A DNA stretch of 64,000 nt from Gibbula magus (Eukaryota; Mollusca; Gastropoda; Trochida; Trochidae). The notes below the pieces were generated by a model. That model made no database searches, was not told where the DNA came from, and saw only the letters and a list, made by a program, of their open reading frames with translations. The DNA is taken from assembly GCA_936450465.1 (NCBI GenBank), contig OW388296.1, forward strand, positions 39,522,023 through 39,586,022, written 5' to 3'. How positions within the stretch are numbered: position 1 is the stretch's first letter; each line of letters opens with the position of its first letter. This document shows positions 34,441 through 45,710 of this stretch, piece after piece. The translations under genes were made by a program, and so were the position numbers.

Positions 34441-37400
34441 AGAGACAACTTTAACATTGTGGTGTTTTTGGTGGCGGAGAAGCAGGGGGAGAGACACCAT
34501 TGTGGTGTTTCGGGTGGCGCAGAAGCAGGGGGAGAAACAACGCTGTGGTGTATGGGGTGGCGGAAAAGCAGGGAGAGAGACAACATTGTGGTGTATGGGG
34601 TGGCGGAGAAGCAGGGGGAGAGACAATGTTGTGGTGTATGGGGTGGCGGAGAAGCAGGGGGAGAGACAACGTTGTGGTGTATGGGGTGGCGGAGAAGCAG
34701 GGAGGGAGACAACGTTTTGGTGTATGGGGTGGCGGAGAAGCAGGGGGAGAGACAACGTTGTGGTGTATGGGTTTGCAGAGAATCAGGGGAGAGACAACGT
34801 TGTGGTGTATGGGGTGGTGGAGAAGCAGGGGGAGAGACAACGTTGTGGTGTATGGGTTTGCAGAGAATCAGGGGAGAGACAACGTTGTGGTGTATGGGTT
34901 TGCAGAGAATCAGGGGAGAGACAACGTTGTGGTGTATGGGGTGGTGGAGAAGCAGGGGGAGAGACAACGTTGTGGTGTATGGGGTGGTGGAGAAGCAGGG
35001 GAGAGACAACGTTGTGGTGTATGGGGTGGTGGAGAAGCAGGGGAGAGACAACGTTGTGGTGTATGGGTTTGCAGAGAATCAGGGGAGAGACAACGTTGTG
35101 GTGTATGGGTTTGCAGAGAATCAGGGGAGAGACAACGTTGTGGTGTATGGGGTGGTGGAGAAGCAGGGGGAGAGACAACGTTGTGGTGTATGGGGTGGCG
35201 GAGAAGCAGGGGAGAGACAACGTTGTGGTGTATGGGTTTGCAGAGAATCAGCGGAGAGACAACGTTGTGGTGTATGGGGTGGTGGAGAAGCAGGGGGAGA
35301 GACAAAGTTGTGGTGTATGGGATGGCGGAGAAGCAGGGGGAGAGACAACGTTGTGGTGTATGGGGTGGCGGAGAATCAGGGGGAGAGACAACGTTGTGGT
35401 GTATGGGGTGGTGGAGAAGCAGGGGGAGAGACAACGTTGTGGTGTATGGGTGGTGGAGAAGCAGGGGGAGATACAACGTTGTGGTGTATGGGGTGGTGGA
35501 GAAGCAGGGGGAGAGACAACGTTGTGGTATATGGGTTTGCAGAGAATCAGCGGAGAGACAACGTTGTGGTGTATGGGGTGGTGGAGAAGCAGGGGGAGAG
35601 ACAACGTTGTGGTGTATGGGGTGGCGGAGAAGCAGGGGGAGAGACAACGTTGTGGTGTATGGGGTGGCGGAGAATCAGAAGGAGAGACAACGTTGTGGTG
35701 TATGGGGTGGTGGAGAATCAGGGGGAGAGACAACGTTGTGGTGTATGGGTGGTGGAGAAGCAGAGGGAGAGACAACGTTGTGGTGTATGGGGTGGTGGAG
35801 AAGCAGGGGGAGAGACAACGTTGTGGTGTATGGGTGGTGGAGAAGCAGGGGGAGAGTCAACGTTGTGGTGTATGGGGTGGTGGAGAAGCAGGGGGAGAGA
35901 CAACGTTGTGGTGTATGGGGTGGTGGAGAAGCAGGGGGAGAGACAACGTTGTGGTGTATGGGTGGTGGAGAAGCAGGGGGAGAGACAACGTTGTGGTGTA
36001 TGGGGTGGTGGAGAAGCAGGGGGAGAGACAACGTTGTGGTGTATGGGGTGGTTGAGAAGCAGGGGGGAGACAACGTCGTGGTGTATGGGGTGGTGGAGAA
36101 GCAGGGGGAGAGACAACGTTGTGGTGTATGGGTTTGCAGAGAATCAGCGGAGAGACAACGTTGTGGTGTATGGGGTGGTGGAGAAGCAGGGGGAGAGACA
36201 CCATTGTGGTGTTTCGGGTGGCGCAGAAGCAGGGGGAGAAACAACGCTGTGGTGTATGGGGTGGCGGAAAAGCAGGGGGAGAGACAACATTGTGGTGTAT
36301 GGGGTGGCGGAGAAGCAGGGGGAGAGACAATGTTGTGGTGTATGGGGTGGCGGAGAAGCAGGGGGAGAGACAACGTTGTGGTGTATGGGGTGGCGGAGAA
36401 GCAGGGGGAGAGACAACGTTTTGGTGTATGGGTCGGCGGAGAAGCAGGGGGAGAGACAACGTTGTGGTGTATGGGTTTGCAGAGAATCAGGGGAGAGACA
36501 ACGTTGTGGTGTATGGGGTGGCGGAGAAGCAGGGGAGAGACAACGGTGTGGTGTATGGGTTTGCAGAGAATCAGCGGAGAGACAACGTTGTGGTGTATGG
36601 GGTGGTGGAGAAGCAGGGGGAGAGACAACGTTGTGGTGTATGGGATGGCGGAGAAGCAGGGGGAGAGACAACGTTGTGGTGTATGGGGTGGCGGAGAATC
36701 AGGGGGAGAGACAACGTTGTGGTGTATGGGGTGGTGGAGAAGCAGGGGGAGAGACAACGTTGTGGTGTATGGGTGGTGGAGAAGCAGGGGGAGAGACAAC
36801 GTTGTGGTGTATGGGGTGGTGGAGAAGCAGGGGGAGAGACAACGTTGTGGTGTATGGGTTTGCAGAGAATCAGCGGAGAGACAACGTTGTGGTGTATGGG
36901 GTGGTGGAGAAGCAGGGGGAGAGACAACGTTGTGGTGTATGGGGTGGCGGAGAAGCAGGGGGAGAGACAACGTTGTGGTGTATGGGGTGGCGGAGAATCA
37001 GAAGGAGAGACAACGTTGTGGTGTATGGGGTGGTGGAGAAGCAGGGGGAGAGACAACGTTGTGGTGTATGGGGTGGTGGAGAAGAAGGGGGAGAGACAAC
37101 GTTGTGGTGTATGGGTTTGCAGAGAATCAGCGGAGAGACAACGTCGTGGTGTATGGGGTGGCGGAGAATCAGAAGGAGAGACAACGTTGTGGTGTATGGG
37201 GTGGTGGAGAAGCAGGGGGAGAGACAACGTTGTGGTGTATGGGTGGTGGAGAAGCAGAGGGAGAGACAACGTTGTGGTGTATGGGGTGGTGGAGAAGCAG
37301 GGGGAGAGACAACGTTGTGGTGTATGGGTGGTGGAGAAGCAGGGGGAGAGTCAACGTTGTGGTGTATGGGGTGGTGGAGAAGCAGGGGGAGAGACAACGT

Positions 37401-40400
37401 TGTGGTGTATGGGGTGGTGGAGAAGCAGGGGGAGAGACAACGTTGTGGTGTATGGGTGGTGGAGAAGCAGGGGGAGAGACAACGTTGTGGTGTATGGGGT
37501 GGTGGAGAAGCAGGGGGAGAGACAACGTTGTGATGTATGGGGTGGTGGAGAAGCAGGGGGAGAGACAACGTTGTGGTGTATGGGTGGTGGAGAAGCAGAG
37601 GGAGAGACAACGTTGTGGTGTATGGGGTGGTGGAGAAGCAGGGGGAGAGACAACGTTGTGGTGTATGGGGTGGTGGAGAAGCAGGGGGGAGACAACGTTG
37701 TGGTGTATGGGTGGTGGAGAAGCAGGGGGAGAGACAACGTTGTTGTGTATGGGGTGGTGGAGAAGCAGGGGGAGAGACAACGTTGTGGTGTATGGGGTGG
37801 TGGAGAAGCAGGGGGAGAGACAACGTTGTGGTGTATGGGGTGGCGGAGAAGCAGGGGGAGAGACAACGTTGTGGTGTATGGGGTGGTGGAGACGCAGGGG
37901 GAGAGACAACGTTGTGGTGTATTGGGTGGCGGAGAAGCAGGGGGAGAGACAACATTGTTGTGTATGGGTGGTGGAGAATCAGGGGAGAGACAACATTGTG
38001 GTGTATGGGGTGGCGGAGAAGCAGGGGAGAGACAGCGTTGTGGTGTATGGGGTGGCGGAGAAGCAGGGGGAGAGACAACATTGTGGTGTATGGGTGTTGG
38101 AGAATCAGGGGGAGAGACAACATTGTGGTGTATGGGTTTGCGGAGAATCAGGGGAGAGACAACGTTGTGGTGTATTGGGTGGCGGAGAAGTAGGGGGAGA
38201 GACAACATTATTGTGTATGGGTGGAGGAGAATCAGGGGAGAGACAACATTGTGGTGTATGGGGTGGCGAGGAGGCAGGGGGAGAGACAACGTTGTGGTGT
38301 ATTGGGTGGCGGAGAAGCAGGGGGAGAGACAACATTGTGGTGTATGGGTGGTGGAGAATCAGGGGAGAGACAACGTTGTGGTGTATGGGGTGGCGGAGAA
38401 GCAGGGGGAGAGACAACGTTGTGGTGTATTGGGTGGCGGAGAAGCAGGGGGAGAGACAACATTGTGGTGTATGGGTGGTGGAGAATCAGGGGAGAAACAA
38501 CGTTGTGGTGTATGGGGTGGCGGAGAAGCAGGGGGAGAGACAACGTTGTGGTGTATGGGTTTGCAGAGAAGCAGGGGGAGAGACAACGTTGTGGTGTATG
38601 GGGTGGCGGAGAAGCAGGGGGAGAGACAACGTTTTGGTGTATGGGGTGGCGGAGAAGCAGGGGGAGAGACAACGTTGTGGTGTATGGGTTTGCAGAGAAT
38701 CAGGGGAGAGACAACGTTGTGGTGTATGGGGTGGCGGAGAAGCAGGGGAGAGACAACGTTGTGGTGTATGGGTTTGCAGAGAATCAGCGGAGAGACAACG
38801 TTGTGGTGTATGGGGTGGTGGAGAAGCAGGGGGAGAGACAAAGTTGTGGTGTATTGGGTGGCGGAGAAGCAGGGGGAGAGACAACATTGTGGTGTATGGG
38901 TGGTGGAGAATCAGGGGAGAGACAACATTGTGGTGTATGGGGTGGCGGAGAAGCAGGGGAGAGACAACGTTGTGGTGTATGGGGTGGCGGAGAAGCAGGG
39001 GGAGAGACAACGTTGTGGTGTATTGGGTGGCGGAGAAGCAGGGGGAGAGACAACATTGTGGTGTATGGGTGGTGGAGAATCAGGGGAGAGACAACGTTGT
39101 GGTGTATGGGGTGGCGGAGAAGCAGGGGGAGAGACAACGTTGTGGTGTATGGGTTTGCAGAGAAGCAGGGGGAGAGACAACGTTGTGGTGTATTGGGTGG
39201 CGGAGAAGCAGGGGGTGAGACAACGTTGTGGTGTATGGGGTGGCGGAGAAGCAGGGGGAGAGACAACGTTGTGGTGTATGGGGTGGCGGAGAAGCAGGGG
39301 GAGAGACAACGTTGTGGTGTATGGGAAGGCGGAGAAGCAGGGGGAGAGACAACGTTGTGGTGTATGGGTGGTTGAGAAGCAGGGGGAGAGACAACGTTGT
39401 GGTGTATGGGGTGGTGGAGAAGCAGGGGGAGAGACAACGTTGTGGTGTATGGGGTGGTGGATAAGCAGGGGGAGAGACAACGTTGTGGTGTATGGGGTGG
39501 TGGAGAAGCAGGGGGAGAGACAACATTGTGGTGTATGGGGTGGCGGAGAAGCAGGGGGAGAGACAACGTTATGGTGTATGGGGTGGTGGAGAAGCAGGGG
39601 GAGAGACAACGTTGTGGTGTATGGGGTGGTGGAGAAGCAGGGGGAGAGACAACGTTGTGGTGTATGGGGTGGTGGAGAAGCAGGGGGAGAGACAACGTTG
39701 TGGTGTATGGGTTTGCAGAGAAGCAGGGGGAGAGACAACGTTGTGGTGTATTGGGTGGCGGAGAAGCAGGGGGTGAGACAACGTTGTGGTGTATGGGGTG
39801 GCGGAGAAGCAGGGGGAGAGACAACGTTGTGGTGTATGGGGTGGCGGAGAAGCAGGGGGAGAGACAACGTTGTGGTGTATGGGGTGGCGGAGAAGCAGGG
39901 GGAGAGACAACGTTGTGGTGTATGGGTGGTTGAGAAGCAGGGGGAGAGACAACGTTGTGGTGTATGGGGTGGTGGAGAAGCAGGGGTTGAGACAACGTTG
40001 TGGTGTATGGGGTGGTGGAGAAGCAGGGGGAGAGACAACGTTGTGGTGTATGGGGTGGTGGAGAAGCAGGGGGAGAGACAACATTGTGGTGTATGGGGTG
40101 GCGGAGAAGCAGGGGGAGAGACAACGTTATGGTGTATGGGGTGGTGGAGAAGCAGGGGGGAGAGACAACGTTGTGGTGTATGGGGTGGTGGAGAAGCAGG
40201 GGGAGAGACAACGTTGTGGTGTATGGGGTGGTGGAGAAGCAGGGTGAGAGACAACGTTGTGGTGTATAGGGTGGTGGAGAAGCAGGGGGAGAGACAACGT
40301 TGTGGTGTATGGGGTGGTGGAGAAGCAGGGGGAGAGACAACGTTATGGTGTATGGGGTGGTGGAGAAGCAGGGGGAGAGACAACGTTGTGGTGTATGGGG

Positions 40401-42826
40401 TGGTGGAGAAGCAGGGGGAGAGACAACGTTGTGGTGTATGGGGTGGTGGAGAAGCAGGGGGAGAGACAACGTTGTGGTGTATGGGGTGGTGGAGAAGCAG
40501 GGGGAGAGACAACGTTGTGGTGTATGGGGTGGTGGAGAAGCAGGGGGAGAGACAACATTGTGGTGTATGGGGTGGCGGAGAAGCAGGGGGAGAGACAACG
40601 TTATGGTGTATGGGGTGGTGGAGAAGCAGGGGGAGAGACAACGTTGTGGTGTATGGGGTGGTGGAGAAGCAGGGGGAGAGACAACGTTGTGGTGTATGGG
40701 GTGGTGGAGAAGCAGGGGGAGAGACAACGTTGTGGTGTATAGGGTGGTGGAGAAGCAGGGGGAGAGACAACGTTGTGGTGTATGGGGTGGTGGAGAAGCA
40801 GGGGGAGAGACAACGTTATGGTGTATGGGGTGGTGGAGAAGCAGGGGGAGAGACAACGTTGTGGTGTATGGGGTGGTGGAGAAGCAGGGGGAGAGACAAC
40901 GTTGTGGTGTATGGGGTGGTGGAGAAGCAGGGGGAGAGACAACGTTGTGGTGTATGGGGTGGTGGAGAAGCAGGGGGAGAGACAACGTTGTGGTGTATGG
41001 GTTTGCAGAGAAGCAGGGGGAGAGACAACGTTGTGGTGTATTGGGTGGCGGAGAAGCAGGGGGTGAGACAACGTTGTGGTGTATGGGGTGGCGGAGAAGC
41101 AGGGGGAGAGACAACGTTGTGGTGTATGGGGTGGCGGAGAAGCAGGGGGAGAGACAACGTTGTGGTGTATGGGGTGGCGGAGAAGCAGGGGGAGAGACAA
41201 CGTTGTGGTGTATGGGTGGTTGAGAAGCAGGGGGAGAGACAACGTTGTGGTGTATGGGGTGGTGGAGAAGCAGGGGGAGAGACAACGTTGTGGTGTATGG
41301 GGTGGTGGAGAAGCAGGGGGAGAGACAACGTTGTGGTGTATGGGGTGGTGGAGAAGCAGGGGGAGAGACAACATTGTAGTGTATGGGGTGGCGGAGAAGC
41401 AGGGGGAGAGACAACGTTATGGTGTATGGGGTGGTGGAGAAGCAGGGGGAGAGACAACGTTGTGGTGTATGGGGTGGTGGAGAAGCAGGGGGAGAGTCAA
41501 CGTTGTGGTGTATGGGGTGGTGGAGAAGCAGGGGGAGAGACAACGCTGTGGTGTATAGGGTGGTGGAGAAGCAGGGGGAGAGACAACGTTGTGGTGTATG
41601 GGGTGGTGGAGAAGCAGGGGGAGAGACAACGTTATGGTGTATGGGGTGGTGGAGAAGCAGGGGGAGAGACAACGTTGTGGTGTATGGGGTGGTGGAGAAG
41701 CAGGGGGAGAGACAACGTTATGGTGTATGGGGTGGTGGAGAAGCAGGGGGAGAGACAACGTTGTGGTGTATGGGGTGGTGGAGAAGCAGGGGGAGAGACA
41801 ACGTTGTGGTGTATGGGGTGGTGGAGAAGCAGGGGGAGAGACAACGTTATGGTGTATGGGGTGGTGGAGAAGCAGGGGGAGAGACAACGTTGTGGTGTAT
41901 GGGGTGGTGGAGAAGCAGGGGGAGAGACAACGTTGTGGTGTATGGGGTGGCGGAGAAGCAGGGGAGAGACAACGTTGTGGTGTATGGGGTGGTGGAGAAG
42001 CAGGGGGAGAGACAACGTTGTGGTGTATGGGGTGGTGGAGAAGCAGGGGGAGACAACGTTGTGGTGTATGGGGTGGCGGAGAAGCAGGGGGAGAGACAAC
42101 GTTGTGATGTATGGGGTGGCGGAGAAGCAGGGGGAGAGACAACGTTATGGTGTATGGGGTGGTGGAGAAGCAGGGGGAGAGACAACGTTGTGGTGTATGG
42201 GGTGGTGGAGAAGCAGGGGGAGAGACAACGTTATGGTGTATGGGGTGGTGGAGAAGCAGGGGGAGAGACAACGTTGTGGTGTATGGGGTGGTGGAGAAGC
42301 AGGGGGAGAGACAACGTTGTGGTGTATGGGGTGGTGGAGAAGCAGGGGGAGAGACAACGTTATGGTGTATGGGGTGGTGGAGAAGCAGGGGGAGAGACAA
42401 CGTTGTGGTGTATGGGGTGGTGGAGAAGCAGGGGGAGAGACAACGTTGTGGTGTATGGGGTGGCGGAGAAGCAGGGCAGAGACAACGTTGTGGTGTATGG
42501 GGTGGTGGAGAAGCAGGGGGAGAGACAACGTTATGGTGTATGGGGTGGTGGAGAAGCAGGGGGAGAGACAACGTTGTGGTGTATGGGGTGGCGGAGAAGC
42601 AGGGGGAGAGACAACGTTATGGTGTATGGGGTGGCGGAGAAGCAGGGGGAGAGACAACGTTGTGGTGTATGGGGTGGTGGAGAAGCAGGGGGAGAGACAA
42701 CGTTGTGGTGTATGGGGTGGTGGAGAAGCAGGGGGAGACAACGTTGTGGTGTATGGGGTGGCGGAGAAGCAGGGGGAGAGACAACGTTGTGGTGTATGGG
42801 GTGGCGGAGAAGCAGGGGAGAGACGT
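34440..42826. repeat. 43-bp minisatellite, ~195 copies, inside LINE ORF1
   Basis: Unit: GAGACAACGTTGTGGTGTAT, GGGGTGGTGGAGAAGCAGGG, GGA (43 bp). Read in the ORF1 frame, one unit says RDNVVVYGVAEKQGE, i.e. the beta-1 strand of the ORF1 RRM. The unit has no stop triplet on either strand, and 43 is not a multiple of three, so all six frames are open for kilobases (up to ~2,240 codons). This is a property of the repeat, not evidence of a protein. Composition is extremely G-skewed (about 22 G to 3 C per unit), and each typical unit contains the palindrome ACAACGTTGT. Variant units (TTTGCAGAGAATCAG, ATGGGTGGTGG, ATTGGGTGG) recur in blocks, showing segmental duplication. Confidence 0.96.
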
Positions 42827-43203
42827 GGGACGACTGTGAGGAGACAGTGAGGGGTATTCTTGTGGATAAGCTAGAGATTGAGGAGGCAGTGGATGACGAG
42901 AAGGTGGGGATTGAGAGAGCACACAGGATGGGCAGGAAGAATGAGGGAGGAAAGCCCCGCCCTATAGTGGTGAAGCTAGCTCGCAGTAAAACCAAATCTC
43001 AGATCACGAGTCTGGCCAGGAACAAGCTCAGACAATCATCAGTGAACATCAGTGGGGCTTTCAGTTATCCAGTGAGGGAAAAGAGGAGGAAGCTCATACC
43101 CCATCTCATCAAGGCCAGAGAGGAAGATAAAGAAGCCTTATACGTTAACAGTGTTACACATCAAGTAAATGTGAACTCAGGTGAACTTACTAAGATGAGA
43201 TAA
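42827..43203 (+). mobile_element. LINE ORF1, 3' part (RRM and C-terminal domain)
   Basis: Continues directly from the last repeat unit as TWDDCEETVRGILVDKLEIE, then IERAHRMGRK, KPRPIVVKLAR, the REKRRKLIPHL helix and ALYVNSVTHQVN, ending in TAA at 43201-43203. The order (acidic helix, I-x-R-A-H-R-x-G, K-P-R-P-I, R-x-K-L) is that of L1-like ORF1p, which binds LINE RNA as a trimer. The frame agrees (modulo three) with the 5' fragment at 34315, but several stops have arisen inside the array, so ORF1 is broken. Confidence 0.75.
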
Positions 43204-43256
43204 TGGCTAGGCCAGGGTCAGTCTCAGTGCAGCAAATCATCTAAACACTCACATCA

Positions 43257-44270
43257 TGTTAATATACTCTCATGGAACTGTCAATCACTCAAAAGACACT
43301 TTTATAATAATGAATTGATACAAACATTGTCTGAACTCTCTTTTATAGGTTTAACTGAAACTTGGTGCTATTAACATGCTGAATGTTGTGAATTTCTCCA
43401 AGCACAAAATGCTTCCTCTGTGTGCAGCGAAAATGGTAAACATGGAGGGATATGTGTATATATTGACAAGGTATTATCTAAGGGTCTAAGAAGAATTCTG
43501 TCTCACTGCAATGATGCATGCTATATATATTGTTTTAGATAAGTTGTTTTTCAGGTTGGAACATTTTTTTATAATAGGTTTTGTATATATCTCACCAGAA
43601 AACTCATTATGAATCAAATGACAAAGATAGTCTTGATCATCTAGAAGATGCATTATGTGAGATCAACAACACATATGGTGCTGATGTTATTGTGACAGGA
43701 GACCTCAACAGTAGAACAGGAGAGGACAAGGATTACATTGCATTGAGGATGACAGTGCTGAGAACTTTCCTGGAGACTGTGGGGCTGTATATGATACTGA
43801 TGAGTTCTCTAGATATTGCTCTAATAAAGGTAAACTGTCAATAATTTGGACGCAGACTCTTACAGATATGCAAGATATTCTCTATACACATTGTAAATAG
43901 GAGATTTTAACAAGACGCTAAAGGAGAGTATTGTGTTTGTGTTGTGGATTATGTGCTAGCAAGTTCGAATCTATTTCAGACTTTGAACAAATTTCAGGTG
44001 CTAGACATCGACGTATGTGATCATTTCCCACTTCCGTGTGAACTTAATTTTAACTGTGAACAGAGGCACATATATAGTGGCAATGTGAGTGAGACAACAC
44101 TGAGTAGATTTGGTTGGAAATCTGATCATGAAACTGAGTGTTTTGCCTATATGCACGATGAAACTTCCAAATATCAGATATCTCGTATCTATGACCTGAT
44201 CACACACGGCGTTGAATTAGCAGTGGAGGCGAACTGTGTTTTATATGTCCTCAGACTCGGTCTTGATGTC
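43257..44270 (+). pseudogene. Decayed LINE ORF2 endonuclease (APE type)
   Basis: Fragments in different frames follow the order of an apurinic-type endonuclease. NILSWNCQSL and LSFIGLTETWCY lie at ~43260-43375; GADVIVTGDLNSRTGEDKDY at ~43675-43740 (the catalytic GDxN motif); and IDYVLAS-like DYVLASSNLF plus DVCDHFPL (decayed SDH motif) at ~43945-44035. A further ~200 bases read like the EN-RT linker. Multiple frameshifts and stops make it inactive. It continues the ORF1 above, so both belong to one LINE. Confidence 0.75.
44249..44266. repeat. Inverted repeat arm, partner at 44949-44966
   Basis: CCTCAGACTCGGTCTTG here and CAAGACCGAGTCTGAGG near 44949 are exact inverted copies ~700 bp apart. 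They may mark the ends of a nested insertion that follows the LINE fragment. Confidence 0.5.
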
Positions 44271-44454
44271 AGGGAGAAAACACGAGAGTGGGGTTTTCTC
44301 TGATGTATATACCGTCATACGTTTTAAATACAAAGATGAAAGCAATCGTGTAAATGTTTCAAGGCTTCGGTGGTAAGTTTGAGGCGCACATAAAATATCT
44401 CAATGTTGGGAACGGAGCAGAATAAATACCAACAAACAATATTCTTATGATTAC

Positions 44455-44600
44455 CAATCCTCTGTGGTCTAGTGGGATAATCTTGGGCTACAAATCGGAG
44501 GGTTGTGGTTTCGATTTCCGCAATGTCAACTATCCAAATTTTAAACTTGGAAGTTTTTGAGAACCTAAGTGAACAGGAGATTGACGTTATTTGGAGTTAA
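44455..44600 (+). mobile_element. tRNA-derived SINE, family A copy 2
   Basis: Head AATCCTCTGTGGTCTAGTGG with a TTGGGCTACAAA loop and a decayed B-box (GGTTTCGATTTCC), then the body motif AATTTTAAACTTGGAAG shared with copy 1 at 26050-26190. The end is not defined. Confidence 0.6.
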
Positions 44601-44770
44601 CTTTCGACCGTTGGTAAAACCTCGAGTCGTAGAAAAACCTTATGATTCGTGTTGAAATCTGCTCAAAGTTACCTCACAATGTATAGAGATATCCTGAGAT
44701 AGGTTTATAAGCAAGTAGATAGACCGCAGGGTGCACGTGGGTCATCTTGAGCAGATCGACCGCGGAAATA

Positions 44771-44890
44771 ATTGAACTTGTAAAATTTCGAAATTTTGTC
44801 AAATTAGATACGAAATCTTTTAAGTAACGAAAGTGGGATTCGAACCCTGGATCTCTATATCGTCGAACAGCGCCTTGACCAATGTTGCTA
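44771..44890 (-). mobile_element. tRNA-derived SINE, family B copy 1
   Basis: The minus strand has B-box GGTTCGAATCC and a decayed A-box, followed by TTTCGTTACTTAAAAG and a body ending near TTTACAAGTT. It is abruptly joined at ~44887 to a different repeat (GCCCTCGCGAGTTTATATGC). Confidence 0.6.
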
Positions 44891-44945
44891 ACGCCCTCGC
44901 GAGTTTATATGCCATAACCGCTCGGCACCGGGTCATTATTTACTA
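44887..44945. repeat. Dispersed repeat segment, also at 46684-46742
   Basis: CGCCCTCGCGAGTTTATATG, CCATAACCGCTCGGCACCGG and GTCATTATTTACTAC occur in both places almost unchanged. Confidence 0.75.
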
Positions 44946-45155
44946 CGCACCAAGACCGAGTCTGAGGACCTTAACGGGCTTTTAAATTACACTTGTGACG
45001 TCATTCTATTGTTCTTTCACTCCATTATTTTTCAGTAATGGAGAGTTACACATCACATCATATTTTTTAAGCAGAAATTTAATTTCTTTAACTTTCTAAA
45101 GCAATTTTGACAAAAGAGCAATACTTTGAGTGTAATTTAAGTAGGGTAATATCCT

Positions 45156-45240
45156 CGTAACTCTCCATTCCTTAAAAATAATGGGCTTCGGCCCCTCCGG
45201 GGCCTCGGCTCCATTATTTTTAAGGAATGGAGAGTTACTC
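45156..45240. repeat. Long perfect-stem hairpin
   Basis: GTAACTCTCCATTCCTTAAA and AATAATGG on the left, CCATTATT and TTTAAGGAATGGAGAGTTAC on the right, with a GC-rich centre GGGCTTCGGCCCCTCCGGGG. The stem is ~30 bp. GTAACTCTCCATT also appears inverted at ~45036 (AATGGAGAGTTAC), so the hairpin is probably part of a larger repeat between ~45035 and 45240. Confidence 0.75.
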
Positions 45241-45360
45241 GGACATTACCCTCTACATAAACTGAGGGAATAAGGAGAAACCTGCAGAATTCACATTCAC
45301 AAATACCCCCAGCCGTCTATAAAAATGACCCGGACAAAATGGTTTCATTATAAAGTAGCA

Positions 45361-45710
45361 CCAGAGACCATAAACTAAAGGGACTAGACTCAATATTAGA
45401 TTATCATCAACCATGTGTGCCTCGGCCAGATGTGTAATCGACTCGAGTCTCGACTTGAAGCCCTGCTGTGATTCCAAAAAGTCAACACTGGAAACATCAT
45501 GTAATATTTACAATACACCAAATGAAACTTTGTCATATCTTTATTTCATACATCCTGGTAACCAAGGACATATTTTATATTATCAAATGAGTTATAAGTG
45601 AAACAGAATCGGCACTTTTGAATTTTCCCCGGACGCCTTCTTGTTCTAGCGAGGCACACAAATATTCCCGCCTGCAGCTGAGTCCAGTCCCTTTATTTTA
45701 TGGTCTCTGG
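45361..45710. mobile_element. 350-bp MITE with 5-bp target duplication TAGCA
   Basis: The ends CCAGAGACCATAAACTAAAG and CTTTATTTTATGGTCTCTGG are inverted repeats that extend through GGGACTRGACTC. TAGCA flanks both sides (45356-45360 and 45711-45715). No transposase. Confidence 0.75.

Noticed and set aside
34500..42850. Very long open frames (up to ~2,240 codons on +, ~960 on -) as giant repetitive proteins
   Set aside because: They are open only because the 43-bp unit lacks stop triplets on both strands; all six frames are open equally, and the unit derives from a LINE ORF1 segment. No promoter, start context or selection for one frame is visible.
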